NCBI RefSeq assembly: GCF_030814695.1
Contig: NZ_JAUSVL010000001.1
Span: 2,020,227 to 2,084,226 of the forward strand
Source of the DNA: Oligosphaera ethanolica
GTDB lineage: Bacteria > Verrucomicrobiota > Lentisphaeria > Oligosphaerales > Oligosphaeraceae
DNA: 64,000 nt
Direction: 5' to 3'
A program made the translations under genes and the position numbers. A model generated the notes under the pieces. It saw nothing but the letters and a program-made list of their open reading frames with translations. It was not told the DNA's origin and ran no database searches. Each line of letters opens with the position of its first letter. Positions within the stretch are counted from its first letter, which is position 1. Below are positions 37,599 through 45,548 of this stretch, piece by piece.

Positions 37599-39044
37599 AT
37601 GCTGTTCAATTCCTACATTTTTATTTTAGTCTTTTGTCCAGCAGTCATTTCTCTTTACTTCCTAGCAACAAAGCGGCAAATTCGTTGCGCAAAAGTCGGC
37701 TTGGTGCTTGCTTCGTTGTTTTTTTACAGCTACTTCAAACTGGCTTATCTGCCAATTATTGTTTTTTCGATACTCTTCAATTTTTACGTTGGCCGTGTGC
37801 AATACCGCGCACGCGACCTGGGACGGCACCATTGTGAGCGCTGGATCCTGGCTCTGGGTGTGACAGTCAACCTCGGCATCCTGTTTTACTTCAAGTACTA
37901 CGCCTTTACGATCAGTATAATCAACCCGCTTATTGGCACGTCGTGGGCCTGCGCCAAGATTCTGTTGCCGCTCGGCCTCAGTTTCTACACGTTCCAACAG
38001 CTGTCATTCTTGGTTGACAATTACCGCAGCAACCAAGTGCACTATGGCTTTTGGGATTATGCGCTTTTTGTTACGTTCTTTCCACAGTTGATCGCCGGCC
38101 CGATCGTCCTGCCGGTGGAAATGCTGCCGCAATTCGACGACCCCACAAAAAAAGCGATCAATTTCCGCAACTGGTCAGTCGGCCTCTTCCTCTTTTCCTG
38201 CGGACTGGCTAAAAAATGCTTCATTGCCGACACCCTGGCGATATACTCAAACCTCGGCTTCGACTCCAATTCGATCCTAACGTTTGCAGAAGCGTGGGTG
38301 GTCGCGCTGGCCTTTTCACTCCAGCTGTACTATGATTTTAGCGGCTATTGTGACATGGCGATGGGCCTGGGCCTCTTTTTCAATATCCAGCTGCCATTGA
38401 ATTTCAATTCGCCCTACAAAGCCGCCGATTTCCAAGAATTCTGGCGGCGCTGGCATATCACGTTAGGCCGCTTCATGCTCAACTATTTGTACATACCCTT
38501 GGGAGGCAATCGCCGCAGTTCGGCAAGAACACTGATGAATCTGCTGATCGTCTTTACCCTGAGCGGAATTTGGCATGGCGCCGGCGTGCTGTTTCTCGCT
38601 TGGGGAGCGCTCCACGGATTCGCTATACTCACCCATCGGATGTGGAAACGTGTCGGCTGGGGACGATTTTGCCCGACGGGTGGCATGCCCCGAGTAGCGG
38701 GAATTGCAGTGACCTTTGTTACGGTAACCATTTTCTGGGTCTTTTTCCGCGCGCAAAGCTGGACCCGGACAGTCAGCATCTTGCGCAGCATGTTTTCTTT
38801 CCACCGTCTCCAATGGCTGTCTAACGACTTCAAAGTAGCGGCTTTCGATGCGACTTTTTCAGTCAACAAAGTCGGCGCCATCCTCGTCGCCAGCATGATG
38901 ATGGCATTCTTCTGCCCAAATTCGCTCGAGTGGTCACAGCGAATCAAAACGCCATGGAAAATGGCGTTTCTAACTATCATCCTTTTTATGCTGGGCTTTA
39001 TTTTCGTCGGCCGGCGCGTGCCATTCCTGTACTTCAATTTCTGA
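37599..39044 (+). CDS. MBOAT-family O-acyltransferase (AlgI-like)
   Basis: The protein has 481 residues with about ten or more membrane segments. The N-terminus MLFNSYIFILVFCPAV matches the usual start of this family. Conserved histidines are seen in FWRRWHITLGRF (H286) and LSGIWHGAG (H326), the two signature sites of bacterial MBOAT O-acetylases, with LPLGLSFYTFQQLSFLVD and FFPQLIAGPI also conserved. Members move acyl groups across the inner membrane for O-acetylation of alginate, cellulose, peptidoglycan or other glycans. The next gene (13 nt later) encodes an SGNH-like partner, as in known pairs. The glycan acceptor is unknown; no polysaccharide synthesis genes adjoin. Confidence 0.9.
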   Translation: MLFNSYIFILVFCPAVISLYFLATKRQIRCAKVGLVLASLFFYSYFKLAYLPIIVFSILFNFYVGRVQYRARDLGRHHCERWILALGVTVNLGILFYFKYYAFTISIINPLIGTSWACAKILLPLGLSFYTFQQLSFLVDNYRSNQVHYGFWDYALFVTFFPQLIAGPIVLPVEMLPQFDDPTKKAINFRNWSVGLFLFSCGLAKKCFIADTLAIYSNLGFDSNSILTFAEAWVVALAFSLQLYYDFSGYCDMAMGLGLFFNIQLPLNFNSPYKAADFQEFWRRWHITLGRFMLNYLYIPLGGNRRSSARTLMNLLIVFTLSGIWHGAGVLFLAWGALHGFAILTHRMWKRVGWGRFCPTGGMPRVAGIAVTFVTVTIFWVFFRAQSWTRTVSILRSMFSFHRLQWLSNDFKVAAFDATFSVNKVGAILVASMMMAFFCPNSLEWSQRIKTPWKMAFLTIILFMLGFIFVGRRVPFLYFNF

Positions 39045-39057
39045 CCTGACATCTGCA

Positions 39058-40092
39058 ATGGAATATAAAAAAACATTCTGGATCACGATCGCGCTGCTAG
39101 CGGCCGCCATAGCATCAATCGCCCTTTTCATCCACGCCGCGGATATCTACGGGACGCGTGAAAACATTCTCCTGGCGGGCATTCCCGAACGTAGCTACCA
39201 CGCTATCACCGCCCGCAATACGCAGTACGACGCGGCTGTTTTCGGATCGTCGGTGTCGGAAAATTTCAAATGCAGCGAAATAGACCGGGCCTTCGACGTC
39301 CACTCAATGAAATTTACCCTGCAGGGCGGCTCGGTAACCGAACGCGCCTACATCTGGAATTACGTCAACCAACAACAGCCACTTAAGCTGATGATTTCAG
39401 ATATCGCAGAACAAACTTTTGCCACGACGACACCCAATTTCCGCATCGACCAAAGTCTCTACGAAACCAACCATATACAACTCCGTGAGTATCTCTCGGC
39501 AGACAACTTGAAAAACGCTATCTACAAAGTCTTCCTCGGCGTCCGCAGCAAAACCGACCGCGATGGCCTATATACGTGGCACCAAAATTTTGAATTCGGC
39601 AAAAAACGCCTGGCACGCCTTTTTTATCATGTGGATATCAGCAGGACCACTTGGCCGGAATCACTCCGTATCGAGGACTTACAGGCCAATCTTAGGCAAA
39701 CCCTCCTGCCTTGCATCCGCCGCCGGCAGACGCCTGACAGCCGCATCATTTTCTTCTTCCCCCCCTATTCCATATTGCATTACCAGCCCAATGCCCTCGA
39801 CCGACGGATGAAATTCAAGGCGGTAATTATGGACGAACTGCTCGCCATCGACGGACTCGATCTATACGATTTCCAGGCAGCGGAAAATATCGTCTGTAAC
39901 CTTGGTCTTTACCGTGATGACATACACTACGATGAAACGGTCAATTCCTGGATCGTTAGCGAATTCGCCTCGTCACGCTTCTTGGTCACACCCAATCGGA
40001 AGGACGAATTCATTGAACGGCATCGACAGATGGTCAACTCCTACGACTACGCCGCGACAGCCGCCGAACTCAAACAACTCGCCCATAAATGA
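39058..40092 (+). CDS. Membrane-anchored SGNH-like protein, partner of the MBOAT acyltransferase
   Basis: The protein has 344 residues with one N-terminal membrane helix (about residues 7-28) and a periplasmic domain. VFGSSVSENF (S64/S65) looks like the block I nucleophile of SGNH/AlgJ/AlgX-type acyltransferases, and DDIHYD (287-292) like the D-x-x-H block V. FFFPPYSILH could be part of the fold core. It would take the acyl group from the MBOAT channel and place it on a periplasmic glycan. It starts 13 nt after the MBOAT stop, which supports a two-gene operon. Overall identity to a named family is not clear to me. Confidence 0.7.
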   Translation: MEYKKTFWITIALLAAAIASIALFIHAADIYGTRENILLAGIPERSYHAITARNTQYDAAVFGSSVSENFKCSEIDRAFDVHSMKFTLQGGSVTERAYIWNYVNQQQPLKLMISDIAEQTFATTTPNFRIDQSLYETNHIQLREYLSADNLKNAIYKVFLGVRSKTDRDGLYTWHQNFEFGKKRLARLFYHVDISRTTWPESLRIEDLQANLRQTLLPCIRRRQTPDSRIIFFFPPYSILHYQPNALDRRMKFKAVIMDELLAIDGLDLYDFQAAENIVCNLGLYRDDIHYDETVNSWIVSEFASSRFLVTPNRKDEFIERHRQMVNSYDYAATAAELKQLAHK

Positions 40093-40100
40093 AAAAATGT

Positions 40101-40140
40101 CTGCGCTGCGCTGCGCTGAGCTGAGCTGAGCTGCGCTGCG
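40101..40140. repeat. Pentanucleotide microsatellite (CTGCG/CTGAG, 8 units)
   Basis: Eight uninterrupted 5-mers: three CTGCG, three CTGAG, two CTGCG. It begins 9 nt after the stop of the SGNH-like gene, so length changes would not alter that protein unless the stop is lost. Confidence 0.9.
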
Positions 40141-40177
40141 GATAAAACAATCGGCCCTAATCCACGCCATCCACAGG

Positions 40178-40222
40178 TACAGTTGACCCCAAAATTGGCC
40201 AAGGCAATACGTAAAGAAGACT
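40178..40222 (+). repeat. TATAGTGGACCCC element, copy 4
   Basis: TACAGTTGACCCC followed by AAAATTGGCCAAGGC and GTAAAGAAGACTG. It lies between the SGNH-like gene and a convergent minus-strand gene. Confidence 0.75.
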
Positions 40223-40334
40223 GATGTTTGGACTATAAACGCCGGAGACACTTGAGAACGTCGGGGACGCCGCCCTGTGCCGCGCCGCTTGCGGTGCAGA
40301 ATGCAAAACCCTTCTCCGGCCAACCGCCGGGGGC

Positions 40335-41384
40335 TCAGTTCCTCGCCGAGAAGCGCAACAGCGAGGTGAATGCGTCTTCCGTCCGCGGGAGAGACGGGTG
40401 GACGGTAACTCGTATGTCCAGCTTCTCGCATGGGCCACGCAGGAGGGAGGCTATCTGCGCCGTACGTACGCGGAGTACCTCTGGCCGGAGGTTTCGTTTC
40501 ACCAGCGCAGCGAGCAGCACCCCCGCCGCTCGACGGTGGACGGTAGCCAGGGTCGGTACCGGCGCCATCATTTCGCAACCGATGACGGTACCGCCATCCC
40601 GTTCAACTACCAGCAAAACGGAGGGAAAAAAAGGACGCTCTGCGCGGCCATCCTGGACGGGATTCGGCAGCATGCGGATATCGACTTCGAGTTCATTCTT
40701 GACGACGGGTAAGCGCCTAACGCGTTCCAGGAGGTCTTCATTTAAGTCCGAGACGATCTCAGGCACGGCCGGGCGGGCGATCTTGACCATGCTTTCCTGC
40801 CATTCGCTGCTTCCGGCTTGGCTGACCGGCGTGCGCATCAGAAAGACGTGCTCGTCCATGCCCAAGTTGGTCAGGCGATTCAGCCCATCCACATCGTCTT
40901 TAAAGCGCGGAGCCACGGCAAGAACCTGTTCGAGAGCAAGAATGAGCAGGCGCAGTTCATCGCTATCCACCTGCCACGGGAACTGCCCCGGCAAAAAACT
41001 GCGGAAACAGGGCCAAGCCTGCTTGCCGCGAAACCTGAGCTTCAATTGCTTGATAATCCGCATGTCCGCGGGAACCAGGTAGTCCCGGTCCTCAAATGAC
41101 AGCTGTAACTGCGATGTCTCGAGGATCGCATCGGCGTTGGCACCCGGATCGTCAATCATATCAAGGATGTGAAAAAGGTCTTCCACGCGCCGGTATACGG
41201 CGACCGCAAAATGCTCGCCCTCCTGCCCCATAATGCTGATAAAGTGCGGCGAAGCGTCTTTGGGATCCACAAAACCCAGATGGGCATTGTCATACATCCA
41301 GACCCAGGGTGCCAGGTCATATACTTCACTGGCCAGCCTGTAGGCGCGCCGCCATTGCTCAATAGTCGGTTTTTCTGCACTCAT
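40335..41384 (-). CDS. DUF7309/DUF6930-like protein of unknown function
   Basis: The protein has 349 residues from the ATG at 41384, chosen because GGAG lies 9 nt before it; earlier in-frame TTG/ATG codons overlap that site. The N-terminal half (KPTIEQWRRAYRLASEVYDL, then APWVWMYDNAHLGF and GQEGEHFAVAVYRRVE) resembles the DUF7309 pattern. The C-terminal half (MLPNPVQDGRAERPFFPSV, then LLVVERDGGTVIGCEMM and LRPEVLRVRTAQIASLL) resembles DUF6930. I recall these as paired domains in uncharacterised proteins; I could not verify it here. No signal peptide or membrane segment. No operon partner. Confidence 0.65.
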   Translation of the reverse strand: MSAEKPTIEQWRRAYRLASEVYDLAPWVWMYDNAHLGFVDPKDASPHFISIMGQEGEHFAVAVYRRVEDLFHILDMIDDPGANADAILETSQLQLSFEDRDYLVPADMRIIKQLKLRFRGKQAWPCFRSFLPGQFPWQVDSDELRLLILALEQVLAVAPRFKDDVDGLNRLTNLGMDEHVFLMRTPVSQAGSSEWQESMVKIARPAVPEIVSDLNEDLLERVRRLPVVKNELEVDIRMLPNPVQDGRAERPFFPSVLLVVERDGGTVIGCEMMAPVPTLATVHRRAAGVLLAALVKRNLRPEVLRVRTAQIASLLRGPCEKLDIRVTVHPSLPRTEDAFTSLLRFSARN

Positions 41385-41884
41385 CGGACTCATCTCCAAT
41401 ATGTTCGAACAGATTGCACGGTTTCTGGAGGTTTATACCAACCGCACTATGTTACCGCCAAAGCCGTATCCGATGGGCGGCGCGCAGCCGTTGGACGCCT
41501 CGACAGAACGACGCCGGCGGCATCGGCCCGTTACTATCAGTCATCAAAGCGCTTTTTGCCACAAACCCAGCGATCTTCACAGCGCTTTTTGCCACAAACC
41601 CGGCAGAACCAAACAGCAGTACTGGAACCGCCAAAAACGATTCGAAACCCTATGCAGCACCCTGATTGACACAATAGCTGATTCGATTCCTGTACGGCAT
41701 ATTCCAAGACTGAAATATTCCAGTTTCCTAAAACCGGGAAGAGCCGAAATGCCCCCGGTCCGCGTGAAGCGGATCGGGGCGGTGGCGCGATAGTGTGCGG
41801 GTAGTGTCAGTTGCGTGCGGGAGTCCAGTTGTGTGGCAGCAAGGAGTCAATGTCGTTATGCCGGGTGGTGCCGAGGCGGGTGAC

Positions 41885-41930
41885 TATAGTGTACCCACAA
41901 AATCGGCCAAGGACATAAGCGCAGAAGACA
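41885..41930 (+). repeat. TATAGTGGACCCC element, copy 5
   Basis: TATAGTGTACCC followed by ACAAAATCGGCCAAGG and GCAGAAGACATT. It is the most diverged copy but keeps order and spacing. Confidence 0.65.
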
Positions 41931-42168
41931 TTGGCCATTGGCTTCCAGCTACCGGTCGCGCTTCATGCCGGGTTAGCCATGGACTGCATCGTCCGTCACC
42001 AGCCGATGGCCAACCACGTCATATTGCGGAAGGCAACGGCGGCGGTGTGATGACAAGCCGGCACGCAACCCGTAGCAGGGCGCGCAATCAGCAGCAGAGT
42101 GGGACAAACGTTCGTGGCGCGGGTTGCCCGTGTCGTGCTGAGTGGTACAAACGTGCAGCGGCGATAAC

Positions 42169-42186
42169 CTGTGTCGCGCGACACAG
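42169..42186. promoter_or_regulatory. Perfect 18-bp palindrome CTGTGTCGCG/CGCGACACAG
   Basis: The 18-bp sequence is fully self-complementary without a loop, so it is more like a dimer-binding site or cruciform than a terminator. No gene has an obvious start nearby. Confidence 0.45.
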
Positions 42187-42293
42187 CAAACAGAGACGAT
42201 TTTCGTGTGGCGGCCGGATGCTTCGCGGTGTGGGTGAAAGTAAAACCGGCCGGGGGATAAAAAATTGCGTGCCTGATAATCAGCGAGTTACGC

Positions 42294-42322
42294 CCTGTGT
42301 CTAAATTTGGGGGTGACACAGG
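42294..42322. promoter_or_regulatory. Inverted repeat CCTGTGTC-N13-GACACAGG
   Basis: 8-bp arms (42294-42301 and 42315-42322) share the CTGTGTC word with the palindrome 110 bp upstream. It lies about 65 bp past the stop of the GIY-YIG gene. Confidence 0.4.
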
Positions 42323-42386
42323 TCGCAGACAAGAAATCTGAGCAGTTGAGCAGATTGGAGAGAGAAAAGACGTGAAAAGCTGTGTC

Positions 42387-42635
42387 TCAGAGATGCTTTG
42401 CGGCAAAGGCCCGCCCGCTGCCGGATTTCAAATACTGTTCAAATGCGCGGGCCTTTTCTTCCGATGTAAAGGCAATGCTGGTTTCTATGCGCCACGGTGC
42501 AAACGGCGCAGTATGCGGAACCTGTCCACGGTTGTGACGCGCAAGACGATCGGCCAAATCTTCCGTAAAGCCCGTGTAATGATGGGTTTCCGTGGCAATG
42601 TCCTTCAGGAGGTAGACGAAATAGTATTTCGACAT
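42387..42635 (-). CDS. GIY-YIG domain protein (UvrC/YhbQ-like small nuclease)
   Basis: The protein has 82 residues. The ATG at 42635 is preceded by AGGAGG with suitable spacing. The sequence shows VYLLKD, then HHYTGFTEDLADRLARHN, a GIY-YIG core in which VYLL and YTG replace GIY and YIG, followed by RIETSIAFTSEEKARAFE and a GSGRAFAAKHL tail typical of YhbQ-like proteins. Such proteins are usually stand-alone nuclease-fold proteins with unclear roles. The conserved Arg (R in DRLARHN) is present. It is next to tRNA genes on the same strand. Confidence 0.85.
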   Translation of the reverse strand: MSKYYFVYLLKDIATETHHYTGFTEDLADRLARHNRGQVPHTAPFAPWRIETSIAFTSEEKARAFEQYLKSGSGRAFAAKHL

Positions 42636-42717
42636 ATTATCCTCCTTGATACGAAAAAGCCGCCAGGACTGGCGGCAAGGAATGCAAACTTTATCTGAAA
42701 GCAACGCTGAGGTTGCA

Positions 42718-42846
42718 GCCCGCCTGCGCTCGCTGGGGCAAGCTACGGCGTGGCATTTTTTTTGCTGGAGCAATGTTGTATCGGAGGAAGGCCCGCCTGC
42801 GCTCGCTGGGGTGAGCTACGGCGTGGCATTTTTTTTGCTGGAGCAA
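42718..42846. repeat. 56-bp direct repeat pair downstream of tRNA-Phe
   Basis: Two copies (42718-42773 and 42791-42846) begin GCCCGCCTGCGCTCGCTGGG and end GGCATTTTTTTTGCTGGAGC, 73 bp apart. They lie immediately beyond the 3' end of tRNA-Phe. On the tRNA strand each has a T/A-rich run that might aid termination. Confidence 0.8.
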
Positions 42847-42852
42847 AAAAAA

Positions 42853-42928
<76 letters not shown>

Positions 42929-42946
42929 ACGGGCATGTCATAAAAG

Positions 42947-43023
42947 TGGCGTACCTGGAGGGGTTCGAACCCCCGACCTTCTGGTCCGTAGCCAGACGCT
43001 CTATCCAACTGAGCTACAGGTAC
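42947..43023 (-). tRNA. tRNA-Arg (ACG)
   Basis: 77 nt including an encoded CCA. The acceptor GTACCTG pairs perfectly with CAGGTAC. The D arm reads GCTCAGTTGGATAGAGC, the anticodon loop CTACGGA gives ACG (decodes CGN after A34 modification), and the T arm reads GGGGGTTCGAACCCCTC. It is 18 nt upstream of tRNA-Phe and probably co-transcribed. Confidence 0.93.
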
Positions 43024-43109
43024 GCATTTGTTGCTGACGAGTTATTACATTATGACCGAAAACGGGATTTTCAAATAGGCGACGGCGCAAAAAGCGGTGA
43101 AAATGTAAT

Positions 43110-43250
43110 CGGTCAGTAACCACCCCGGTGGGGAAAACACCGGGGACAATGTGCAGGAAACCCACGGCCCGCCGCCGCCCAGCCATTCGACCTTGATTTC
43201 CGCCGTCCTTTGCGGCAGCGGAGTCATAGCGGGCCATTGATAATAGCCGG
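43110..43250 (+). repeat. GTAACCACCCCGG element, copy 1
   Basis: Starts near GTAACCACCCCGG (43116) and has the hairpin CCCCGGTG-N7-CACCGGGG, then a TGCAGGAAACCCACGG run, then GCCATTCGACCTTGATTTCC and a CGGCAGCGG end. The full-length match is with 47350-47490; a shorter copy is at 46950-47020. Confidence 0.8.
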
Positions 43251-43305
43251 GATCGTGGTGACGCCTGGGACCGATGGGACTAATTGGCGACTGTGCGCAG
43301 GAGCG

Positions 43306-43352
43306 AGGACTCACGGACTCATGAGGCATGATCTCATGGATTGGACTATGGG
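43306..43352 (+). repeat. CATGGATTGGACTACGG repeat, copy 3
   Basis: GAGGACTCACGGACTCATG, then AGGCATGATCTCATGGATTG and GACTATGGG: the plus-strand version of the repeats at 33901 and 34148. It again borders a phased tract. Confidence 0.7.
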
Positions 43353-43425
43353 AACTTTTGGGACTGTGGGGAATGACGCCTTGGACGCCGGGGACTGTTT
43401 GAGGACTTGTTGGACTCTTGGGAGC
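43343..43425. repeat. Phased GGAC tract 3
   Basis: GGAC or GGA words at 43343, 43351, 43361, 43370, 43383, 43392, 43403, 43412 and 43421, i.e. mostly 8-11 bp apart. It is the complement-orientation equivalent of the tract at 34030. Confidence 0.6.
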
Positions 43426-43435
43426 GCCGCCGGGG

Positions 43436-43680
43436 AGGTAATCAGGGAACGTTTGCGTGAGGCTGTTTGGAGGTCGTGTGAGGTCCTGGCCCCATGCGAC
43501 GGTGCGGGCGGGAGACGGGCGCGCGACAAGACGGGAGACGAGCGCGCGACAGGCCGGGGACCGCCCGCACCACAATCGGGAGACGGGCGCGCGACATAAC
43601 CGGGCACGTTTACGTGTGGCTGTTTGGAGGTCGTGTGAGGTCCTGAACCCATGTGACGGTGCGGGCGGGACGCCCGCACC
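43436..43680 (+). repeat. Long-period repeat array, part 1 (left of the IS)
   Basis: Two units marked by GGAGGTCGTGTGAGGTCCTG at 43469 and 43626 (157 bp apart), each followed by a GGTGCGGGCGGGA(C/G)-type palindromic segment. GGGAGACGGGCGCGCGACA mini-repeats vary in number between units. The second unit ends in the palindrome GGTGCGGGCGGGACGCCCGC at the left edge of the IS. Confidence 0.8.
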
Positions 43681-43756
43681 CTGGACTTTGGACAATTTTT
43701 TTTGTTTAAAAATAAATCTAAAAATTAATTTGCATTCTACCTACTCCGTATTATGC

Positions 43757-43811
43757 TACCCGTAGCTTGAATGCTGGCGTGTCTGGTCACAACAAGGAAG
43801 GGCTACGGGTA
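43757..43811 (+). promoter_or_regulatory. IS leader: inverted repeat over the start codon, with promoter-like TATTAT
   Basis: TACCCGTAGC (43757-43766) pairs perfectly with GCTACGGGTA (43802-43811), whose last base is the A of the ATG; AGGAAG (43795) lies in the loop. A -10-like TATTAT at 43749-43754 would start RNA at about 43761, inside the left arm. Transcripts from the IS promoter would then lack a complete hairpin while read-through RNA would form it. This is inferred from sequence only; the -35 is weak. Confidence 0.55.
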
Positions 43812-44158
43812 TGGCAAAAGAAATCAGCAGCAACGATCTCTGTAATGTCTTGGAAACAATGCTTGAATCCGGACTAAAGGCATTGCGCTCGGCCAAAGGT
43901 TTGGACGGTCGCCTGGAAGCGAACCGAAAGGCAGCCGGAAAAAGATCTAACATGTTACTAGTTAGCGATATACTCCGAGAAGCGGGGGAGCCTCTTCACA
44001 TCAATGAGATCCTTGACCGCGTGCAGAAGCGCCATGGCGTGAAGCTGCGTCGCGAGTCCATCGTGTCGGCGATGACCAAGAAGGTTCTCGACGGACACAC
44101 GTTCCGGCGTACAGGACGCAACGAATTTGCACTGCTGGACCAAGAGGAGGACGATTAG
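43811..44158 (+). CDS. IS-encoded HARE-HTH-like accessory protein (copy 2)
   Basis: The protein has 115 residues, the same as the minus-strand copy at 36115 apart from S7 and R45. The winged-helix segment (LLVSDILREAGEPLHINEI and GVKLRRESIVSAMTKKV) is unchanged, as is the acidic end QEEDD. The stop TAG is followed after two bases by the transposase ATG. Conservation of the reading frame in both copies argues that it is a functional part of the element. Confidence 0.75.
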   Translation: MAKEISSNDLCNVLETMLESGLKALRSAKGLDGRLEANRKAAGKRSNMLLVSDILREAGEPLHINEILDRVQKRHGVKLRRESIVSAMTKKVLDGHTFRRTGRNEFALLDQEEDD

Positions 44159-44160
44159 CC

Positions 44161-45519
44161 ATGGAAAACAAATCGCTGCTTGTGTGGTTGCGTGCTTTTT
44201 TGGCGACTCTGAGCGTGGGCATCAAGGATGTTCGGTCACGAAAGCGATTTGTCACGATAGGCATCGGCCTTTTGGGCGCCAGTCATCCAAAAACCATAAC
44301 CAGCGCCATTAACTTTCTAGATATGGTGTTCCACTGGAGCGCGTTCTATAAACTTTTCTCCCGGAGTAAATGGGACTGTGAAGGCATATTCGGGCCCATT
44401 ATCCAGGAGGCCGTCAGTCTCTGCCCAGTCTACGACCCCATCATTTCCGCCATCGACGATACGCTCGTGCGCAAGACCGGCAAAAAAATCCCCGGTACTG
44501 CTTACGCCCGGGACCCTATCAGCCCCCCGTTTCATGTCAATCTGGTCATTGGCCAGCGCTATCTGGAAACGACCATCATGTGCCACGGCTCTGATCCCAA
44601 CTCCAGTCGAGCCGTACCCGTGGCGTTCAGACACGCACCACCGGTCAAGGCTGGAAAAGTGACAAGTCCGGAGGAGGAACAGATACTGAAGGAAGAGAAG
44701 AAAAAGCACAACATGAGTGTGCGCGGTCGCCAGCAGCTTTTTTCCCTTCGTGGGGCAATCGACGCAATACCTGGCGGTTACGACCGTGTCCTTATCCAAA
44801 GCGCCGACGGCAGTTTTGCCAACAGCTGTTTCCTGACTGATCCTCCTCACAACACCGTGATCGTCGCGCGAGCGAGGAAGGACACGGTCTTTGTCGAGCC
44901 TCTTTGCCCCGAACAACGCAAAGGCAATCGCAAGTACGGCCAACGTCTGCCTTCACCCAAGGATATTCTTGCCAGCGACAACTACGAAACGCGGACCATG
45001 GAGGTATTCAAGCACGGACGTAAACTTGCCGTGCATTACAAGTGCGTCCAAAACGTCAGGTGGCCGGGTGCGACCCACGATCAGCCCTGTAATCTCATAG
45101 TCATTAAGCCTTTTCCCTATCGTCTGACCAAGAATGGGCGCACTCTCTATCGGCAGCCTGCCTTCCTGGTCGTAACCGGTGCCATAAACAAGATCACGAT
45201 CGAACAGGCTATAAGGGCTTACTTGCTTCGCTGGGAGATCGAAGTCAGCTTTCGAGACCAGAAAGCAATACTTGGCATTGGCAAAGCCCAGGTGTGGAAC
45301 AAAGATTCAGTAGCTAAAGTGCCCGCTTTCATCTCGGCTTGCTATGCCGCTTTGCTTCTGGCAAGCATACGACTCTACGATGACAAGCGAAACGAGGCAT
45401 TCCCAACGCGAGAACGGTGGCGAAACGACCCGGTCACCCGTCCATCCCTGCGCGATCTGGTGCGTTTAATGCAAAGCGAGCTGGCGGAGGGAAAAAAATC
45501 AGCACCGGACGTTGCGTAG
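44161..45519 (+). CDS. DDE transposase (copy 2)
   Basis: The protein has 452 residues, with no amino-acid difference from the copy at 34754 that I can find. It has the same catalytic candidates (D99/D100, D216, E361). It is intact, so the element may still move. Its stop is 29 nt before the right terminal repeat. Confidence 0.88.
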   Translation: MENKSLLVWLRAFLATLSVGIKDVRSRKRFVTIGIGLLGASHPKTITSAINFLDMVFHWSAFYKLFSRSKWDCEGIFGPIIQEAVSLCPVYDPIISAIDDTLVRKTGKKIPGTAYARDPISPPFHVNLVIGQRYLETTIMCHGSDPNSSRAVPVAFRHAPPVKAGKVTSPEEEQILKEEKKKHNMSVRGRQQLFSLRGAIDAIPGGYDRVLIQSADGSFANSCFLTDPPHNTVIVARARKDTVFVEPLCPEQRKGNRKYGQRLPSPKDILASDNYETRTMEVFKHGRKLAVHYKCVQNVRWPGATHDQPCNLIVIKPFPYRLTKNGRTLYRQPAFLVVTGAINKITIEQAIRAYLLRWEIEVSFRDQKAILGIGKAQVWNKDSVAKVPAFISACYAALLLASIRLYDDKRNEAFPTRERWRNDPVTRPSLRDLVRLMQSELAEGKKSAPDVA

Positions 45520-45548
45520 GAGTCCGTGCAAGATTGTCCAAAGTCCAG

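Larger units (their letters stand above)
41400..42386. other. Long intergenic stretch with palindromes and repeats, no supported gene
   Basis: It holds a 33-bp direct repeat (AGCGCTTTTTGCCACAAACC at 41548 and 41581), an imperfect 11-bp hairpin CCCCGGTCCGC/GCGGATCGGGG near 41753-41779, a TATAGTG element (41885) and two CTGTGTC-based palindromes (42169, 42294). Frames such as 41795-42304 have no ribosome site or recognisable content. Confidence 0.55.
43681..45548 (+). mobile_element. Insertion sequence, copy 2 (1,868 bp)
   Basis: Same element as 34725-36591 in reverse orientation, with terminal inverted repeats CTGGACTTTGGACAAT at 43681-43696 and 45533-45548. It interrupts a repeat array. The palindrome GGTGCGGGCGGGACGCCC... 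occurs intact on both sides (ending at 43680 and starting at 45549). This could be a 23-bp target duplication or simply two neighbouring array units. Near-identity with copy 1 suggests recent transposition. Confidence 0.9.

Noticed and set aside
43045-43695. A 216-codon minus-strand ORF and similar frames near 45375-46122
   Set aside because: They translate palindromic array units, giving the same low-complexity peptide in several frames.
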